A stretch of 64,000 nucleotides of DNA from Streptomyces canus (GCF_030816965.1 NZ_JAUSYQ010000002.1:9166001-9230000); one strand, 5' to 3'. Counted from the stretch's first letter, positions 18,143 to 27,803 are shown. Notes: a model not told the origin generated them from the letters alone. Numbers and translations are program-made.

Positions 18143-20091
18143 CCATGAGCGTGGGCTGGTACCTCCGGCGGCTGTCCCGGATGGGGCCGCAGGAGGTCGC
18201 GGGCCGGGTGGGCGACACGGCGCGCAGGCGGCGCTGGCGGTCGGCGCCGCCCGACTGTCCGAGCGTGACCGGCGCCCGGTTCACCGCTGTACTGCCCGCC
18301 GGGGCGATCTCCGCCGTACCCGCCGACGCCGCGAAACGCCTCATTGCCGAGGCGGACCGGCTGATGGACGGGCACGCCGAGTTCTTCGGCGTGGTCCGCG
18401 ACGACCTGGCCGACCCGGACTGGTGGCGCGACCCGAAGACCGGGCGCCGGGCCCCCTCGGGCTACGCCTTCGACGTGCCGTACCGCAGTGAGGACGCGGT
18501 CGGGGACATCAAGCAGATCTGGGAGCCGTCCCGGCACCAGTACCTCACCCAGCTCGCGGCCGCCTACGCGATCACCGGGAACGAGCGGTACGCCGAGCGC
18601 GTGGCCGAGCACCTGCGGTCGTGGTGGTCGGCCAACCCGCCGCTGCGCGGCGTCCATTGGATCAGCGGCATCGAGCTGGGCATCCGGCTGCTGTCCTGGG
18701 TGTGGATCCGCCGACTGCTCGACGGCTGGCCGGGCGCGGCCGACTTGTTCGAGGGCAACCCGGTGGCGCGGAACCAGATCTGGCACCACCAGCGCTGGCT
18801 GGCCGCCTTCCCCAGCCGGGGGTCTTCGGCGAACAACCACGTCATCGCCGAGGCCGCCGGTCAGTTCGCCGCGGCCTGCGCGTTCGACTGGTTCCCCTCC
18901 TCGACGCGCTGGCGAGCCGACGCGCTGCGCTCGCTGGATCGGCATCTGCGCGGTAACACCTACGGCTCGGGCCTCAACCGCGAGCTGGCCACCGAGTACC
19001 ACGGACTGGTCCTGGAGCTCGGCCTGGCCGCGTTGGCCGAGGCGGATGCCGCCGCAGTGCCGGTCCCCGCGTCCGTCCGTCTTGTGCTGCTGCGCATGAC
19101 CGACGCGCTCGCGGCCGTCGTGGACAACCGGCTCCGGCCGCCGCGTCAGGGGGACGCGGACGACGGGCACGGTCTGATCGTGGACGGCGCGGGCACCGAC
19201 CGCTGGGCCTCGCTGCTGGCCACCGGGGACGCCGTGTTCGGCCGGCTCGACTGGTGGCCGGAGGTGACCGTCACCGATGTGCGCACCCCGCTGCTGGCCG
19301 CGCTCGTCAAATCCACCGAACTGTCCGTGACCCGCCCGGCGAGCCGGCCGGCCCACTTCGCCGACGCGGGCATGACGATCCTGCGCGGCCCGGAGGAGAT
19401 CTGGTGCCGCTGCGACGGCGGGCCGCACGGCTTCCTGTCCATCGCCGCGCACGCCCATGCGGACGCGCTGTCCGTGGAGGTCCGGCACGACGGGGTCGAC
19501 GTGCTCGCCGACCCGGGGACGTACTGCTACCACGGGCAGCCCGAGTGGCGGCAGTACTTCCGATCGACCCTCGGCCACAACACCCTGCAGCTGGACGGCG
19601 GTGACCAGTCCGTCTCCGGCGGCCCGTTCCTGTGGACCCGGCATGCCGAGAGCCGTGTCCTGGTCGCGGACGCGTCCGGCGAGGTGGCCCGCTGGTCTGC
19701 CGAGCACGACGGCTACCAGGGGTCCGTGCACCGCCGCCGGGTGGAGCTGACGGCCGCGAGCCAGCAGCTGAGGCTGGTCGACGAGGTGAGCGGCCCGCGC
19801 CGGACCGTGAACCTGGCGTTCCACCTCGGCCCGGCGATCACCGCCGACCTGGTCGGGAATCGGGCACAGCTCACCTGGACCCGCGACGGCGAGGACCGCT
19901 CCGCCGTACTCGACCTGCCCGCGCAACTGTCCTGGCAGGCGCACCGCGGCGAGACCGAACCGCCGCTGGGCTGGTACTCCGCCGGATTCGGGCGCAAGGA
20001 ACCCACCACCACCCTGATCGGCACCGGCTCCACCGACGGCACGGAGAGTTTCACCACCGTGCTCGGGTTCCGCGGCCAGGGGGGCACGTGA
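18139..20091 (+). CDS. Heparinase II/III-like polysaccharide lyase
   Basis: A 650-residue protein. The N-terminal alpha/alpha-barrel part includes WISGIELGIRLLSW and SSANNHVIAEAAGQF (about residues 228-242). The C-terminal beta-sandwich domain carries AHAHADALS (about 436) and DPGTYCYHGQPEWRQYFR with LGHNTLQLDGGDQS. These His and Tyr residues match the lyase active site of the family. There is no obvious signal peptide, only a basic amphipathic start (YLRRLSRMGPQEVAGR), as is usual for biosynthetic-cluster members. It probably trims or releases uronic-acid-containing chains. ATGA overlaps on both sides couple it to the neighbouring genes. Confidence 0.87.
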   Translation: MTMSVGWYLRRLSRMGPQEVAGRVGDTARRRRWRSAPPDCPSVTGARFTAVLPAGAISAVPADAAKRLIAEADRLMDGHAEFFGVVRDDLADPDWWRDPKTGRRAPSGYAFDVPYRSEDAVGDIKQIWEPSRHQYLTQLAAAYAITGNERYAERVAEHLRSWWSANPPLRGVHWISGIELGIRLLSWVWIRRLLDGWPGAADLFEGNPVARNQIWHHQRWLAAFPSRGSSANNHVIAEAAGQFAAACAFDWFPSSTRWRADALRSLDRHLRGNTYGSGLNRELATEYHGLVLELGLAALAEADAAAVPVPASVRLVLLRMTDALAAVVDNRLRPPRQGDADDGHGLIVDGAGTDRWASLLATGDAVFGRLDWWPEVTVTDVRTPLLAALVKSTELSVTRPASRPAHFADAGMTILRGPEEIWCRCDGGPHGFLSIAAHAHADALSVEVRHDGVDVLADPGTYCYHGQPEWRQYFRSTLGHNTLQLDGGDQSVSGGPFLWTRHAESRVLVADASGEVARWSAEHDGYQGSVHRRRVELTAASQQLRLVDEVSGPRRTVNLAFHLGPAITADLVGNRAQLTWTRDGEDRSAVLDLPAQLSWQAHRGETEPPLGWYSAGFGRKEPTTTLIGTGSTDGTESFTTVLGFRGQGGT

Positions 20092-21629
20092 GGATCAAGA
20101 GGCGGCCCTGGGCGTTGGCGGCGGCACCGCTGACGCTGGCCCTGCTGGCGGCGACCGGCTGTGACAGCAGCACGCCGGAAGCCAGTGCGAACCCGACCGC
20201 CGCGCCGACCACGTCCGGGGTGCGCTCCACGTCCCTGGCCCGGGTGTGCGCCAACCCCGCGGCCGGGCCGACCAAGGCACCGGCGGGTGCGGTGACGGTC
20301 GACCCCGCGAAGGTCGGTGACCTGGCGGCCAAGACCAAGAGCCACCCCCCGAACACCACGTTCTGGCTCCGACCGGGAAAGCACAGGCTCGACCCGGACC
20401 GCTACGCCCAGGTGTTTCCCAAGAAAGGGGACCGCTACCTCGGTGCGCCGGGCGCGGTGCTCGACGGCGGGAAGAAGAACCAGTACGCGTTCAGCGGCAG
20501 CGCCCGCGACGTCACCATCCGCTACCTGACCGTGCAGCATTTCGTGGCGCCGTCGGACGAGGGCGTGGTCAACCATGACTCGGCCGACGGGTGGGTGATC
20601 GAGAACGCGACGATCCAGGACAACGCCGGTGCCGGGCTGATGGCCGGTGCCCGCCAGCAGGTCCGCGCCAGCTGCCTGCGGAACAACGGCCAGTACGGCA
20701 TGAACGCGTACAAGGGCAAAGGCCGTATCACCGGCCTGGTGGTCGAGGGCAACGAGATCGTGGGCAACAACACCGGCGACTGGGAGCGGCGCAAGCCGGG
20801 CTGCGGCTGCACCGGAGGCATCAAGTTCTGGGCCGTCGACGGCGCCGACGTGCGCGGGAACTGGGTGCACGACAACCGGGGAACCGGGTTGTGGGCGGAC
20901 ACCAACAACAACGACTTCCTCATCGAGAACAACGTGATCGAGGCCAACGACGGCGCCGCCCTGATCTACGAGATCAGCTACAACGCGATCATCCGGAACA
21001 ACACGATCCGGCGGAACAACTGGGTCGAGGGCCGCAAGGCGGCCGACAGCGGCGACAGCTTCCCGTTCGCGACCATCTACCTGTCGGAATCGGGCGGCGA
21101 TCCAAGGATCAAGGCCCGCACCGACAAGATCGAGGTCTACCGGAACGTGCTGGAGAACAACTGGTCCGGGATCACGCTGTGGGAGAACGCCGACCGGTTC
21201 TGCAACAGCCCGGCCAACACCTCGTCCGGTGACTGCACGTTGCTGGTGAAGAAGACCGACAGCTGCGCGAAGCCGGCGATCGCCAAGGCGCCGCTGTACG
21301 CCGACTGCCGGTGGAAGACCCAGCGGGTGGACATCCACGACAACCGCTTCGTGCTCGACAAGTCCGTCGTCAAGTGCACGACGAAGTGCGACCGCATGGC
21401 GGTGTTGTCCAACTACGGCACCTATCCGGACTGGTCGCCGTACCAGGGCGAGAAGGTGGCCGACGCGATCACGCAGAACCAGCACAACCGCTGGCACGAC
21501 AACGTCTACGTCGGACCATGGCAGTTCGTCGCCCACGACCCGAGCAAGGTGCTCGACTTCGAGGCCTGGCAGGGCATGCCGTACCAGCAGGACGCGGGCA
21601 GCACCCTCGTCCCACGGGCCGGTGGTTGA
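20088..21629 (+). CDS. Parallel beta-helix lipoprotein
   Basis: A 513-residue exported protein. The signal sequence VRIKRRPWALAAAPLTLALLAATGC ends in a lipobox (LLAATGC), which predicts a lipid-anchored extracellular protein. A Ser/Thr/Pro-rich linker leads to a right-handed beta-helix at about residues 130-330. It shows short repeats of the type VIENATIQDN, NEIVGNNTG, VRGNWVHDN, IENNVIEANDG and IRNNTIRRNN. Eight or more cysteines lie in the C-terminal half and could form disulfides. The fold is shared by polysaccharide lyases, mannuronan epimerases and carbohydrate-binding proteins. It may epimerise, cleave or guide the secreted polymer; no catalytic residues could be assigned. The GTGA start overlap indicates coupling to the lyase gene. 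Confidence 0.75.
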   Translation: MRIKRRPWALAAAPLTLALLAATGCDSSTPEASANPTAAPTTSGVRSTSLARVCANPAAGPTKAPAGAVTVDPAKVGDLAAKTKSHPPNTTFWLRPGKHRLDPDRYAQVFPKKGDRYLGAPGAVLDGGKKNQYAFSGSARDVTIRYLTVQHFVAPSDEGVVNHDSADGWVIENATIQDNAGAGLMAGARQQVRASCLRNNGQYGMNAYKGKGRITGLVVEGNEIVGNNTGDWERRKPGCGCTGGIKFWAVDGADVRGNWVHDNRGTGLWADTNNNDFLIENNVIEANDGAALIYEISYNAIIRNNTIRRNNWVEGRKAADSGDSFPFATIYLSESGGDPRIKARTDKIEVYRNVLENNWSGITLWENADRFCNSPANTSSGDCTLLVKKTDSCAKPAIAKAPLYADCRWKTQRVDIHDNRFVLDKSVVKCTTKCDRMAVLSNYGTYPDWSPYQGEKVADAITQNQHNRWHDNVYVGPWQFVAHDPSKVLDFEAWQGMPYQQDAGSTLVPRAGG

Positions 21630-21630
21630 G

Positions 21631-22863
21631 ATGGAGGCAGAGCGCACGCCGAAGATCGTCGGGGTGGTCTGGGGGCTGCTGGTCCTCAACACGCTTGGTT
21701 CCACCGGGGCGAAGACCATCGTCCCGCTGCCCCGCTCCCTCATCCAGATGGTCACCATGGGCGCGCTGGTAGCCGCGTTCGCGCTGGCGCTCGCGATCAA
21801 TCTCCGGTTGCGCATCCGAGCCAGCGCGTACGTGTTCCTGCTCACCCTGCTGCTGGTGACGAGCGTGATCTCCAGCGCTCACCTGGAGTCCGGGTTCGGC
21901 GCGCTGTTCCGCTGCTTCAGGCTGACGCTCTTCGTCGGCACGCTGTGGCTGCTCAGCCGCTGGTGGGACGGCAGCCTGACGTTCGTACGGCACCACATCC
22001 GGATGTACTTCGCAGTGCTCGGGTCGGTGGCCCTCGGCCTGGCCGTCTCACCGGGCGCGGCCCTGCCTGACCTCTACGGCGGGCGGCTGGTCGGCGCGTT
22101 GTGGCCGCTCACCCCGCCGCAGATCGGCCAGTACGCCGCGGTGATCATCGGGCTCACCGTGCTGCTCCTGCTGGGCCGCCGGACCGACAGGACCAGCGCG
22201 GCGGTGGTCATCGTGCCGTCACTCGTCCTGCTCGCGCTGACCCATACCCGGACGGCCACGCTCGGCCTGCTCCTCGGGCTGGTGTTGGCGATCGGCTCGC
22301 TCCTGCTGACCAGCGTCGCGGCCCGCCGCTTCTTCACCTGGGCGGTGGTGTGCGCCACGGTGGCCACGGTGGGGTTCGCCTCCGCGCTGCAGGCGTGGTT
22401 CCTGCGCGGACAGAGCAAGGACAACTTCTCCAGCCTCACCGGTCGCGCCAAGGTCTGGGACGCCCTGCTGGCCGCGCCCCGGTCGACCGGGGAGAAGTGG
22501 TTCGGCGTGGGTCTGGGCGACAAGTCGTTCGGCGGTCTGCCGATCGACAACAGTTGGCTGGCCGTCTACAACGAGCAGGGCCTGATCGGCGTCACCCTCG
22601 TCGCGGCGATCATCGTCGTGCTGGGCGGCGTCGCGTTGCTGCGGCCACCGTCGCTGCAGCGGGCCTGCGCGATCTTCCTGATCAGCTACTGCGCGATCGC
22701 CTCGTACACCGAGGCCGGCCTCGGCGACGCCTCGCCGTATCTGCTGCATCTGGCCCTGGCCGCCGCGCTGTTGGTGGCACCTGCCGAGGCCACCCCCCTC
22801 GCGACGCCCGTCGTCCCCCGACAACGCATCCCGCGCTGGGCCCAGAGATCGGAGGTGAGGTGA
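21631..22863 (+). CDS. Wzy-like polysaccharide polymerase / O-antigen ligase-family membrane protein
   Basis: About 410 residues with roughly ten hydrophobic helices and one longer extracytoplasmic loop containing WFLRGQSKDNFSSLTGRAKVWDALLAA. The pattern 'S-L-TGR...W' followed by 'GVGLGD...DNSWLAVYNEQGLIGV' is characteristic of the O-antigen ligase/polymerase (Wzy_C) family. It would join lipid-linked repeat units outside the membrane. ATG 21631 follows the upstream stop by one base. A GTG at 21622, overlapping the upstream gene, is an equally open alternative. It lies immediately after the lyase and beta-helix genes, so polymerisation and trimming functions are adjacent. Confidence 0.8.
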   Translation: MEAERTPKIVGVVWGLLVLNTLGSTGAKTIVPLPRSLIQMVTMGALVAAFALALAINLRLRIRASAYVFLLTLLLVTSVISSAHLESGFGALFRCFRLTLFVGTLWLLSRWWDGSLTFVRHHIRMYFAVLGSVALGLAVSPGAALPDLYGGRLVGALWPLTPPQIGQYAAVIIGLTVLLLLGRRTDRTSAAVVIVPSLVLLALTHTRTATLGLLLGLVLAIGSLLLTSVAARRFFTWAVVCATVATVGFASALQAWFLRGQSKDNFSSLTGRAKVWDALLAAPRSTGEKWFGVGLGDKSFGGLPIDNSWLAVYNEQGLIGVTLVAAIIVVLGGVALLRPPSLQRACAIFLISYCAIASYTEAGLGDASPYLLHLALAAALLVAPAEATPLATPVVPRQRIPRWAQRSEVR

Positions 22864-22865
22864 GC

Positions 22866-24107
22866 ATGCACATCCTCGTGGTGCACAACCGTTACGGCTC
22901 GGCGCAGCCGAGCGGCGAGAACAAGGTCGTCGACCAGGAGGTGGAGCTGCTGCGCGAGGGCGGCCACCGGGTCGAGATGTTCGAGCGGCGCAGCGACGAC
23001 ATCGGCGCCATGTCCCTCCTCGCCAAGGTCGCGGTGCCCCTGCGGGTGCCGTGGAACCCGGCGGTCCGCACCGAACTCGCCACCCGGCTCCGCACCGAGC
23101 GGCCGGACATCGTCCATGTCCACAACGTCTTCCCGCTCCTGTCGCCCGCGGTGCTCGCCGCCTGCGCCGACGCCGGCGTGCCCGCCGTGGCGACGCTGCA
23201 CAACTACACCCAGGTCTGCCCGCCCGGCACCCTGCAGCGGGACGGCCGGCCGTGCGCCGAGTGCGTCGGGTCGACGCCGCTGCCCGCCGTCCGGCACGGC
23301 TGCTACCGGAACTCCCGGCTTGCGACGGTGCCGCTCGCGGTCAGCCTGTCGGTCAACCGGCGGCGGTGGTGGTCCGGCGTGGAGCGGTTCTTCTGCATCT
23401 CCGAGGCCCAGCGCGACGTCCTGGTGCGGGCCGGCATGCCCGCCGAGCGGCTGGCGGTGAAGCACAACTTCGTTCCCGATCCGGGCACTTGCCGAGTCGG
23501 CGGGGGAGAGCATCTGCTCTATCTCGGCCGGCTCGCGGAGGCCAAGGGCGTGCGGCTGCTCATGGCCGCGTGGGACGAGATCGCAGCGAGCGGCGGTGTG
23601 GGAGTACCGCTCGTGATCGCCGGCACGGGACCACTGGAGGCAGAGGTCACCGCCTGGGCGGCGGGCCGGGACGACGTGCAGTACGTCGGCCTGTACGACA
23701 CGGCGGAGTGCCAGAAGGCCATCGCGCGGTCTGTCGCCGTGGTGGCTCCCTCGACGTGGCTGGAGGCGTTCGGCCTGGTGGTCGTGGAGGCGATGGCGGC
23801 CGGGGTCCCGATCGTCGCCGCCGGCCACGGCGCCTTCGTCGAACTCGTCGAGGACGGGGTGACCGGGCTGCTGCACCAGCCCGGCGAGTCCGCCTCGCTC
23901 GCGGCCTGCATACGCCGGATCGCGGCCGAACCGGCCCGCAACCGGGAGATGGGCGAGGCGGCCCGGCGCCGTTACGAACAGGGTTTCAGCCCGACGGTCG
24001 GCCTTGACCGCCTGGTTGATGAGTACCGCACCGCAATCGCGGGTCGGTCAGCACTGACTCGCGGCGGGGACACCCGCGCGAGCAGGGGGGATGGGAACAG
24101 CAGATGA
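22866..24107 (+). CDS. Glycosyltransferase family 4
   Basis: A 413-residue GT-B enzyme. The start HILVVHNRYGSAQPSGENKVVDQEV, the acceptor-side motif VHVHNVFPLLSPAVL, and the cysteine-rich CPPGTLQRDGRPCAEC with HGCYRNSR are typical of a GT4 subgroup in capsule clusters. The donor half has LLYLGRLAEAKGVRLLM and the EAFGLVVVEAMAAGVPIVA signature that contacts the nucleotide sugar. It probably adds one sugar of the repeat unit in the cytoplasm. ATG 22866 lies 10 bases after GGAGG. GTG 22860, which overlaps the upstream stop as GTGA, is in frame and would add two residues. The gene overlaps the next by four bases. Confidence 0.87.
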   Translation: MHILVVHNRYGSAQPSGENKVVDQEVELLREGGHRVEMFERRSDDIGAMSLLAKVAVPLRVPWNPAVRTELATRLRTERPDIVHVHNVFPLLSPAVLAACADAGVPAVATLHNYTQVCPPGTLQRDGRPCAECVGSTPLPAVRHGCYRNSRLATVPLAVSLSVNRRRWWSGVERFFCISEAQRDVLVRAGMPAERLAVKHNFVPDPGTCRVGGGEHLLYLGRLAEAKGVRLLMAAWDEIAASGGVGVPLVIAGTGPLEAEVTAWAAGRDDVQYVGLYDTAECQKAIARSVAVVAPSTWLEAFGLVVVEAMAAGVPIVAAGHGAFVELVEDGVTGLLHQPGESASLAACIRRIAAEPARNREMGEAARRRYEQGFSPTVGLDRLVDEYRTAIAGRSALTRGGDTRASRGDGNSR

Positions 24108-25339
24108 CACGATGCCGACTGTGCGGCTCGGAAGCGATGGCGAGCGTCGTCGACCTCGGAGCGACGCCACCATGTGAGAGCTTTCTCGGCGCGGACCAAC
24201 TCGACCAGCCGGAGCCCGCGTACCCGTTGCACCTGCAGGTCTGCACCGACTGCTGGCTCGCGCAGATCCCGCCGCTGATCACGCCGGAGGAGACGTTCAA
24301 GGAGTACGCGTACTTCTCCTCCTTCTCGACGTCCTGGGTGGAGCACGCGCGCACGTTCGTCGCCGACGCCGTGGAGCGGGTGGGACTTGGCCCCGACGCC
24401 TTCGTGGTCGAGGTCGCGAGCAACGACGGGTACCTACTGCGGCACGTGGTGGACCGGGGGATCCGCTGCGTCGGCATCGAGCCCTCGGTGAACGTCGGCG
24501 CGGCGGCGCGCGACGCGGGCGTACCTACGCTCACGGAGTTCCTGAGCCCGGACACCGGCTCGGCCGTCCGCGCCGAGCACGGCCCGGCGAACCTGGTCGT
24601 GGCCAACAACGTCTACGCGCACATCCCCGACGTGGTCGGCTTCACCCAGGGGCTGCGCGCCCTGGTCGCCGACGACGGCTGGGTCTCCATCGAGGTGCAG
24701 CACCTGCTGACCCTGATCGAGGAGAACCAGTACGACACGATCTACCACGAGCACTTCCAGTACTACACGGTCGCGTCCGCGATCCAAGCCCTGGCGAGCG
24801 GCGGACTGACGCTCGTGGACGTGGAGTTGCTGCCCACGCACGGCGGTTCCATCCGGCTGTGGGCCCGCCCGGCCGAGGTGGCCGGCGAGCCGACGCAGCG
24901 GGTGGCCGACGTGCTGGCCCGGGAGAAGGCAGCCGGGCTGCAGGAGCTGTCCGGGTACACCGAGTTCTCCGCCCGGGTGGCCAAGGTGCGCCGGGACCTC
25001 CTCAAGTTCCTCATCGAGGCGGCGGAGCGCGGCGAGACGGTCGTCGGCTACGGCGCCCCGGGCAAGGGGAACACCCTGCTCAACCACTGCGGTATCCGGC
25101 CCGACCTGCTCGCGTACACGGTCGACCGCAACCCCTACAAGCACGGCAGGTTCACGCCGGGCACCCGCATCCCGATCCTGCCGCCCGAGCAGATAGCCGC
25201 CGACAAACCCGACTACGTGCTCGTCCTCCCCTGGAACCTGCGGGCCGAGCTGGTCGAGCAGCTGTCCTTCGTGCACGACTGGGGCGGCCGGCTGGTCTTT
25301 CCCATCCCGGAACTGAGCATTGTCGAGGTCACAGCATGA
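24104..25339 (+). CDS. Sugar C-methyltransferase (NovU/TylCIII-like), SAM-dependent
   Basis: A 411-residue three-part enzyme. The N-terminal zinc-binding module has CRLCGS and CTDCW cysteine pairs (about residues 4-50). The SAM-binding core reads VVEVASNDGYLLRHVVDRGIRCVGIEPS, followed by NNVYAHIPD, with the catalytic-region YHEHFQYYT at about 210. The C-terminal domain contains VVGYGAPGKGNTLLNHCG. This domain order defines the C-3/C-5 methyltransferases that build branched deoxysugars on nucleotide-activated 4-keto sugars. It therefore implies a keto-sugar intermediate in this operon. ATGA overlaps link it to the upstream GT4 gene and the downstream cytidylyltransferase gene. Confidence 0.85.
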   Translation: MTRCRLCGSEAMASVVDLGATPPCESFLGADQLDQPEPAYPLHLQVCTDCWLAQIPPLITPEETFKEYAYFSSFSTSWVEHARTFVADAVERVGLGPDAFVVEVASNDGYLLRHVVDRGIRCVGIEPSVNVGAAARDAGVPTLTEFLSPDTGSAVRAEHGPANLVVANNVYAHIPDVVGFTQGLRALVADDGWVSIEVQHLLTLIEENQYDTIYHEHFQYYTVASAIQALASGGLTLVDVELLPTHGGSIRLWARPAEVAGEPTQRVADVLAREKAAGLQELSGYTEFSARVAKVRRDLLKFLIEAAERGETVVGYGAPGKGNTLLNHCGIRPDLLAYTVDRNPYKHGRFTPGTRIPILPPEQIAADKPDYVLVLPWNLRAELVEQLSFVHDWGGRLVFPIPELSIVEVTA

Positions 25340-26130
25340 AGGTCGTTCTGTTCTGCGGCGGTTACGGGATGCGGATGCGCAACGGGACCTCCGACGACGT
25401 GCCCAAGCCGATGGCGATGGTCGGCCCCAGACCGCTGATCTGGCACGTCATGCGCTACTACGCGCACTTCGGGCACACCGAGTTCATCCTGTGCCTCGGG
25501 TACGGGGCGGACCACATCAAGAAGTTCTTCCTCAACTACGAGGAGACCGCCTCCAACGACTTCGTGCTGCGAGGCGGGCGGACCGAGCTGCTGTCCACCG
25601 ACATCTCGGACTGGACGATCACGTTCGCGCAGACCGGCATCGAGTCACCGATCGGGGAGCGGCTGCGCCGGGTGCGGCACCACCTGGACGGCGACGAGAT
25701 GTTCCTCGCCAACTACGCCGACGTGCTCACCGACGCTCCGCTGCCGGAGATGATCGAGAAGTTCGCGCAACGCGACGCCGGTGCGTCGATGATGGTCGTA
25801 CCGCCCCAATCCTCCTTCCACTGCGTGGAGTTGGGCGAGGACGGGCTGGTGGGGGGCATCACCGCGGTGAGCGAACTGCCGCTGTGGGAGAACGGCGGCT
25901 ACTTCGTGCTCCGCCAGGAGGTCTTCGACCACATACCGGAGAACGGTGACCTGGTGGCCGACGGATGCGGCCAACTCGCCAAGCGCGGGCGGCTGGTGGC
26001 GCACCAGCACCGCGGCTTCTGGAAGCCGACCGACACCGTGAAGGAGCGGGCCGCGCTCCACGAGGCCTACGCCCGGGGCGACCGCCCCTGGGCCGTGTGG
26101 GAACGGGACGACGCCGGGGTCAGCGCGTGA
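25336..26130 (+). CDS. rfbF: Glucose-1-phosphate cytidylyltransferase-like nucleotidyltransferase
   Basis: A 264-residue nucleotidyltransferase that activates a sugar-1-phosphate, most likely to a CDP sugar. The N-terminal signature is the variant FCGGYGMRMR in place of the usual AGGLGTRL, followed by KPMAMVGPRPLIWHVMRYYAHFGH and CLGYGADHIKKFFLNY. These, with TGIESPIGERLRRV and GFWKPTDTVKER, match the RfbF group. The Gly-Tyr-Gly-Met-Arg-Met variant is a recognisable actinobacterial version. No CDP-glucose 4,6-dehydratase in its standard form is encoded nearby; the SDR at 26778 may take that step. ATG 25336 overlaps the upstream stop. Confidence 0.78.
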   Translation: MKVVLFCGGYGMRMRNGTSDDVPKPMAMVGPRPLIWHVMRYYAHFGHTEFILCLGYGADHIKKFFLNYEETASNDFVLRGGRTELLSTDISDWTITFAQTGIESPIGERLRRVRHHLDGDEMFLANYADVLTDAPLPEMIEKFAQRDAGASMMVVPPQSSFHCVELGEDGLVGGITAVSELPLWENGGYFVLRQEVFDHIPENGDLVADGCGQLAKRGRLVAHQHRGFWKPTDTVKERAALHEAYARGDRPWAVWERDDAGVSA

Positions 26131-26774
26131 TCCGCCTCGGGGCCGGCCGTCTGGACCGGATCGTCGCGGTGGGCGCGCACTGCGACGACATCGCCATCGG
26201 CGCCGGCGGCACCCTGCTGACGCTGTGCCACGCGCGGCCGGGTATCCGCGTCGACGCGCTGGTGCTCTCCGGGGGTGGCAGCGAGCGGGAGCAGGAGGAG
26301 CAGGCCGCGCTCGCCGCCTTCTGCCCGGGCGCCGACCTGCGCCTGACCGTGCACAAGCTGCCGGACGGCCGGCTGCCCGTGCACTGGGACGAGGCCAAGG
26401 CCGCGGTCGAGGAACTGCGCGCGCAGACCGACCCGGATCTGATCCTGGCCCCGCGTACCGATGACGCGCACCAGGACCACCGCGGCCTGGCGAAGCTGAT
26501 ACCCACCGCCTTCCGCGACCACCTGGTCCTCGGCTACGAGATCGTCAAGTGGGACGGCGACCTCGGCCGCCCGACCGCGTACCAGCCGCTGTCGTCGGAG
26601 ATCGCCGAACAGAAGGTACGGCTGCTGCAGGAGCACTACCCCTCGCAGCGGCACCGGCCCTGGTACGACCGCGAGGCCTTCCTCGGCCTCGCACGGATCC
26701 GCGGTATCGAATGCCACGAGCGATACGCCGAGGCGTTCGCCGCCACCAAACTCACGCTCAATCTGGGGGACTGA
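26127..26774 (+). CDS. PIG-L/LmbE-family deacetylase
   Basis: A 215-residue zinc-dependent N-deacetylase-like protein. The metal-binding signature is AHCDDIAIGAGGTLL (the AHxDD motif) near residue 17, with the second metal ligand in TDDAHQDHRGL (about 112-118). The family removes acetyl groups from N-acetylated sugars on lipids, thiols or antibiotics. Here it may free an amino group on the CDP-activated or lipid-linked sugar, or provide a non-acetylated amino sugar for further modification. GTG 26127 overlaps the cytidylyltransferase stop (GTGA). The length is normal for a single-domain member. Confidence 0.85.
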   Translation: MIRLGAGRLDRIVAVGAHCDDIAIGAGGTLLTLCHARPGIRVDALVLSGGGSEREQEEQAALAAFCPGADLRLTVHKLPDGRLPVHWDEAKAAVEELRAQTDPDLILAPRTDDAHQDHRGLAKLIPTAFRDHLVLGYEIVKWDGDLGRPTAYQPLSSEIAEQKVRLLQEHYPSQRHRPWYDREAFLGLARIRGIECHERYAEAFAATKLTLNLGD

Positions 26775-26777
26775 ACC

Positions 26778-27803
26778 TTGCGCGTACTACTGACCGGACA
26801 CCAGGGATACCTGGGCACCGTCATGGCCCCTGTCCTCACCGCCGCCGGGCACGAGGTCGTCGGCCTCGACGCCGGCCTGTTCGCCGACTCCGTGCTGGGC
26901 GATCCGCCCGCGGACCCGCCCGGGCACCGGGTGGACCTCCGCGACGTCACGGCCGAACACGTGGCCGGGGTGGACGCCGTGATCCACCTGGCCGCGCTGT
27001 CCAACGACCCGCTGGGATCGCTGGCGCCGGACCTCACCTACGACATCAACCACCACGCGTCCGTACGCCTCGCCCGGCTGGCCCGCGACGCCGGCGTGCG
27101 ACGCTTCCTGTACGCGTCGACCTGCTCGGTCTACGGTGCCGCAGGCGGCGACGAGCTGGTCACGGAGGATGCCCCGCTGCGCCCGGTGACCCCGTACGCG
27201 GAGTCCAAGGTGCGGGTGGAGGACGACCTGCACGCGCTGGCCGACGGCGACTTCACCCCGGTGTTCATGCGCAACGCCACCGCCTTCGGCTACTCACCGC
27301 GGCTGCGCGCCGACATCGTGCTGAACAACCTGGTGGGCCACGCGCTCCTGTCCGGCGAGGTCCTGGTGCTCTCCGACGGCACCCCCTGGCGCCCGCTGGT
27401 GCACGCCGCCGACATCGCACGGGCCTTCACGGCCGCGCTGACCGCGCCGCGCGAAGCGGTGCACGACCGCGCGTTCAACATCGGCAGCGAGACCAACAAC
27501 GTCACGGTCGCCGAGATCGCCGAGCAGGTCGCCGAGGCGGTGCCCGGCTCCAAGGTGAACATCACCGGGGAGAACGGCGCCGATCCGCGCTCCTACCGGG
27601 TGGACTTCTCCCGGTTCCGCGCCGCGATCCCCGGCTTCGACTGCGAGTGGACGGTGAAGCAGGGCGCGCTCGAACTGGCCGACGCCTACAAAAAGTTCGA
27701 GCTGACCCGGGAGGACTTCGAGCGACGCTTCACCCGCCTTGCGGTGCTGCGTGCGGCCTCCGACGCCGGCACCGTCGACGACACCCTGCGGTGGCGCCGA
27801 TGA
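26778..27803 (+). CDS. NAD-dependent epimerase/dehydratase (extended SDR)
   Basis: A 341-residue extended short-chain dehydrogenase. The glycine-rich motif TGHQGYLG (residues 6-13), the VDAVIHLAALSNDP strand, the active-site Ser/Thr in ASTCSVYG and the catalytic YAESK (about 139-143) are all intact. The nucleotide-sugar half contains VHAADIARAF and the FNIGSETNNVTV segment. It could be a 4-epimerase, a 4,6-dehydratase or a 4-ketoreductase. By context it is the only candidate for making or using a 4-keto CDP sugar. The TTG start has GGGGGACTGAACC before it and lies three bases after the upstream stop. The downstream start overlaps by four bases. Confidence 0.8.
   Translation: MRVLLTGHQGYLGTVMAPVLTAAGHEVVGLDAGLFADSVLGDPPADPPGHRVDLRDVTAEHVAGVDAVIHLAALSNDPLGSLAPDLTYDINHHASVRLARLARDAGVRRFLYASTCSVYGAAGGDELVTEDAPLRPVTPYAESKVRVEDDLHALADGDFTPVFMRNATAFGYSPRLRADIVLNNLVGHALLSGEVLVLSDGTPWRPLVHAADIARAFTAALTAPREAVHDRAFNIGSETNNVTVAEIAEQVAEAVPGSKVNITGENGADPRSYRVDFSRFRAAIPGFDCEWTVKQGALELADAYKKFELTREDFERRFTRLAVLRAASDAGTVDDTLRWRR

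Noticed and set aside
17818..19944. Long open frame opposite the bi-domain oxidoreductase and heparinase genes
   Set aside because: It crosses two well-supported genes, is dominated by Arg/Gly/Ala/Pro, and has no recognisable domain.
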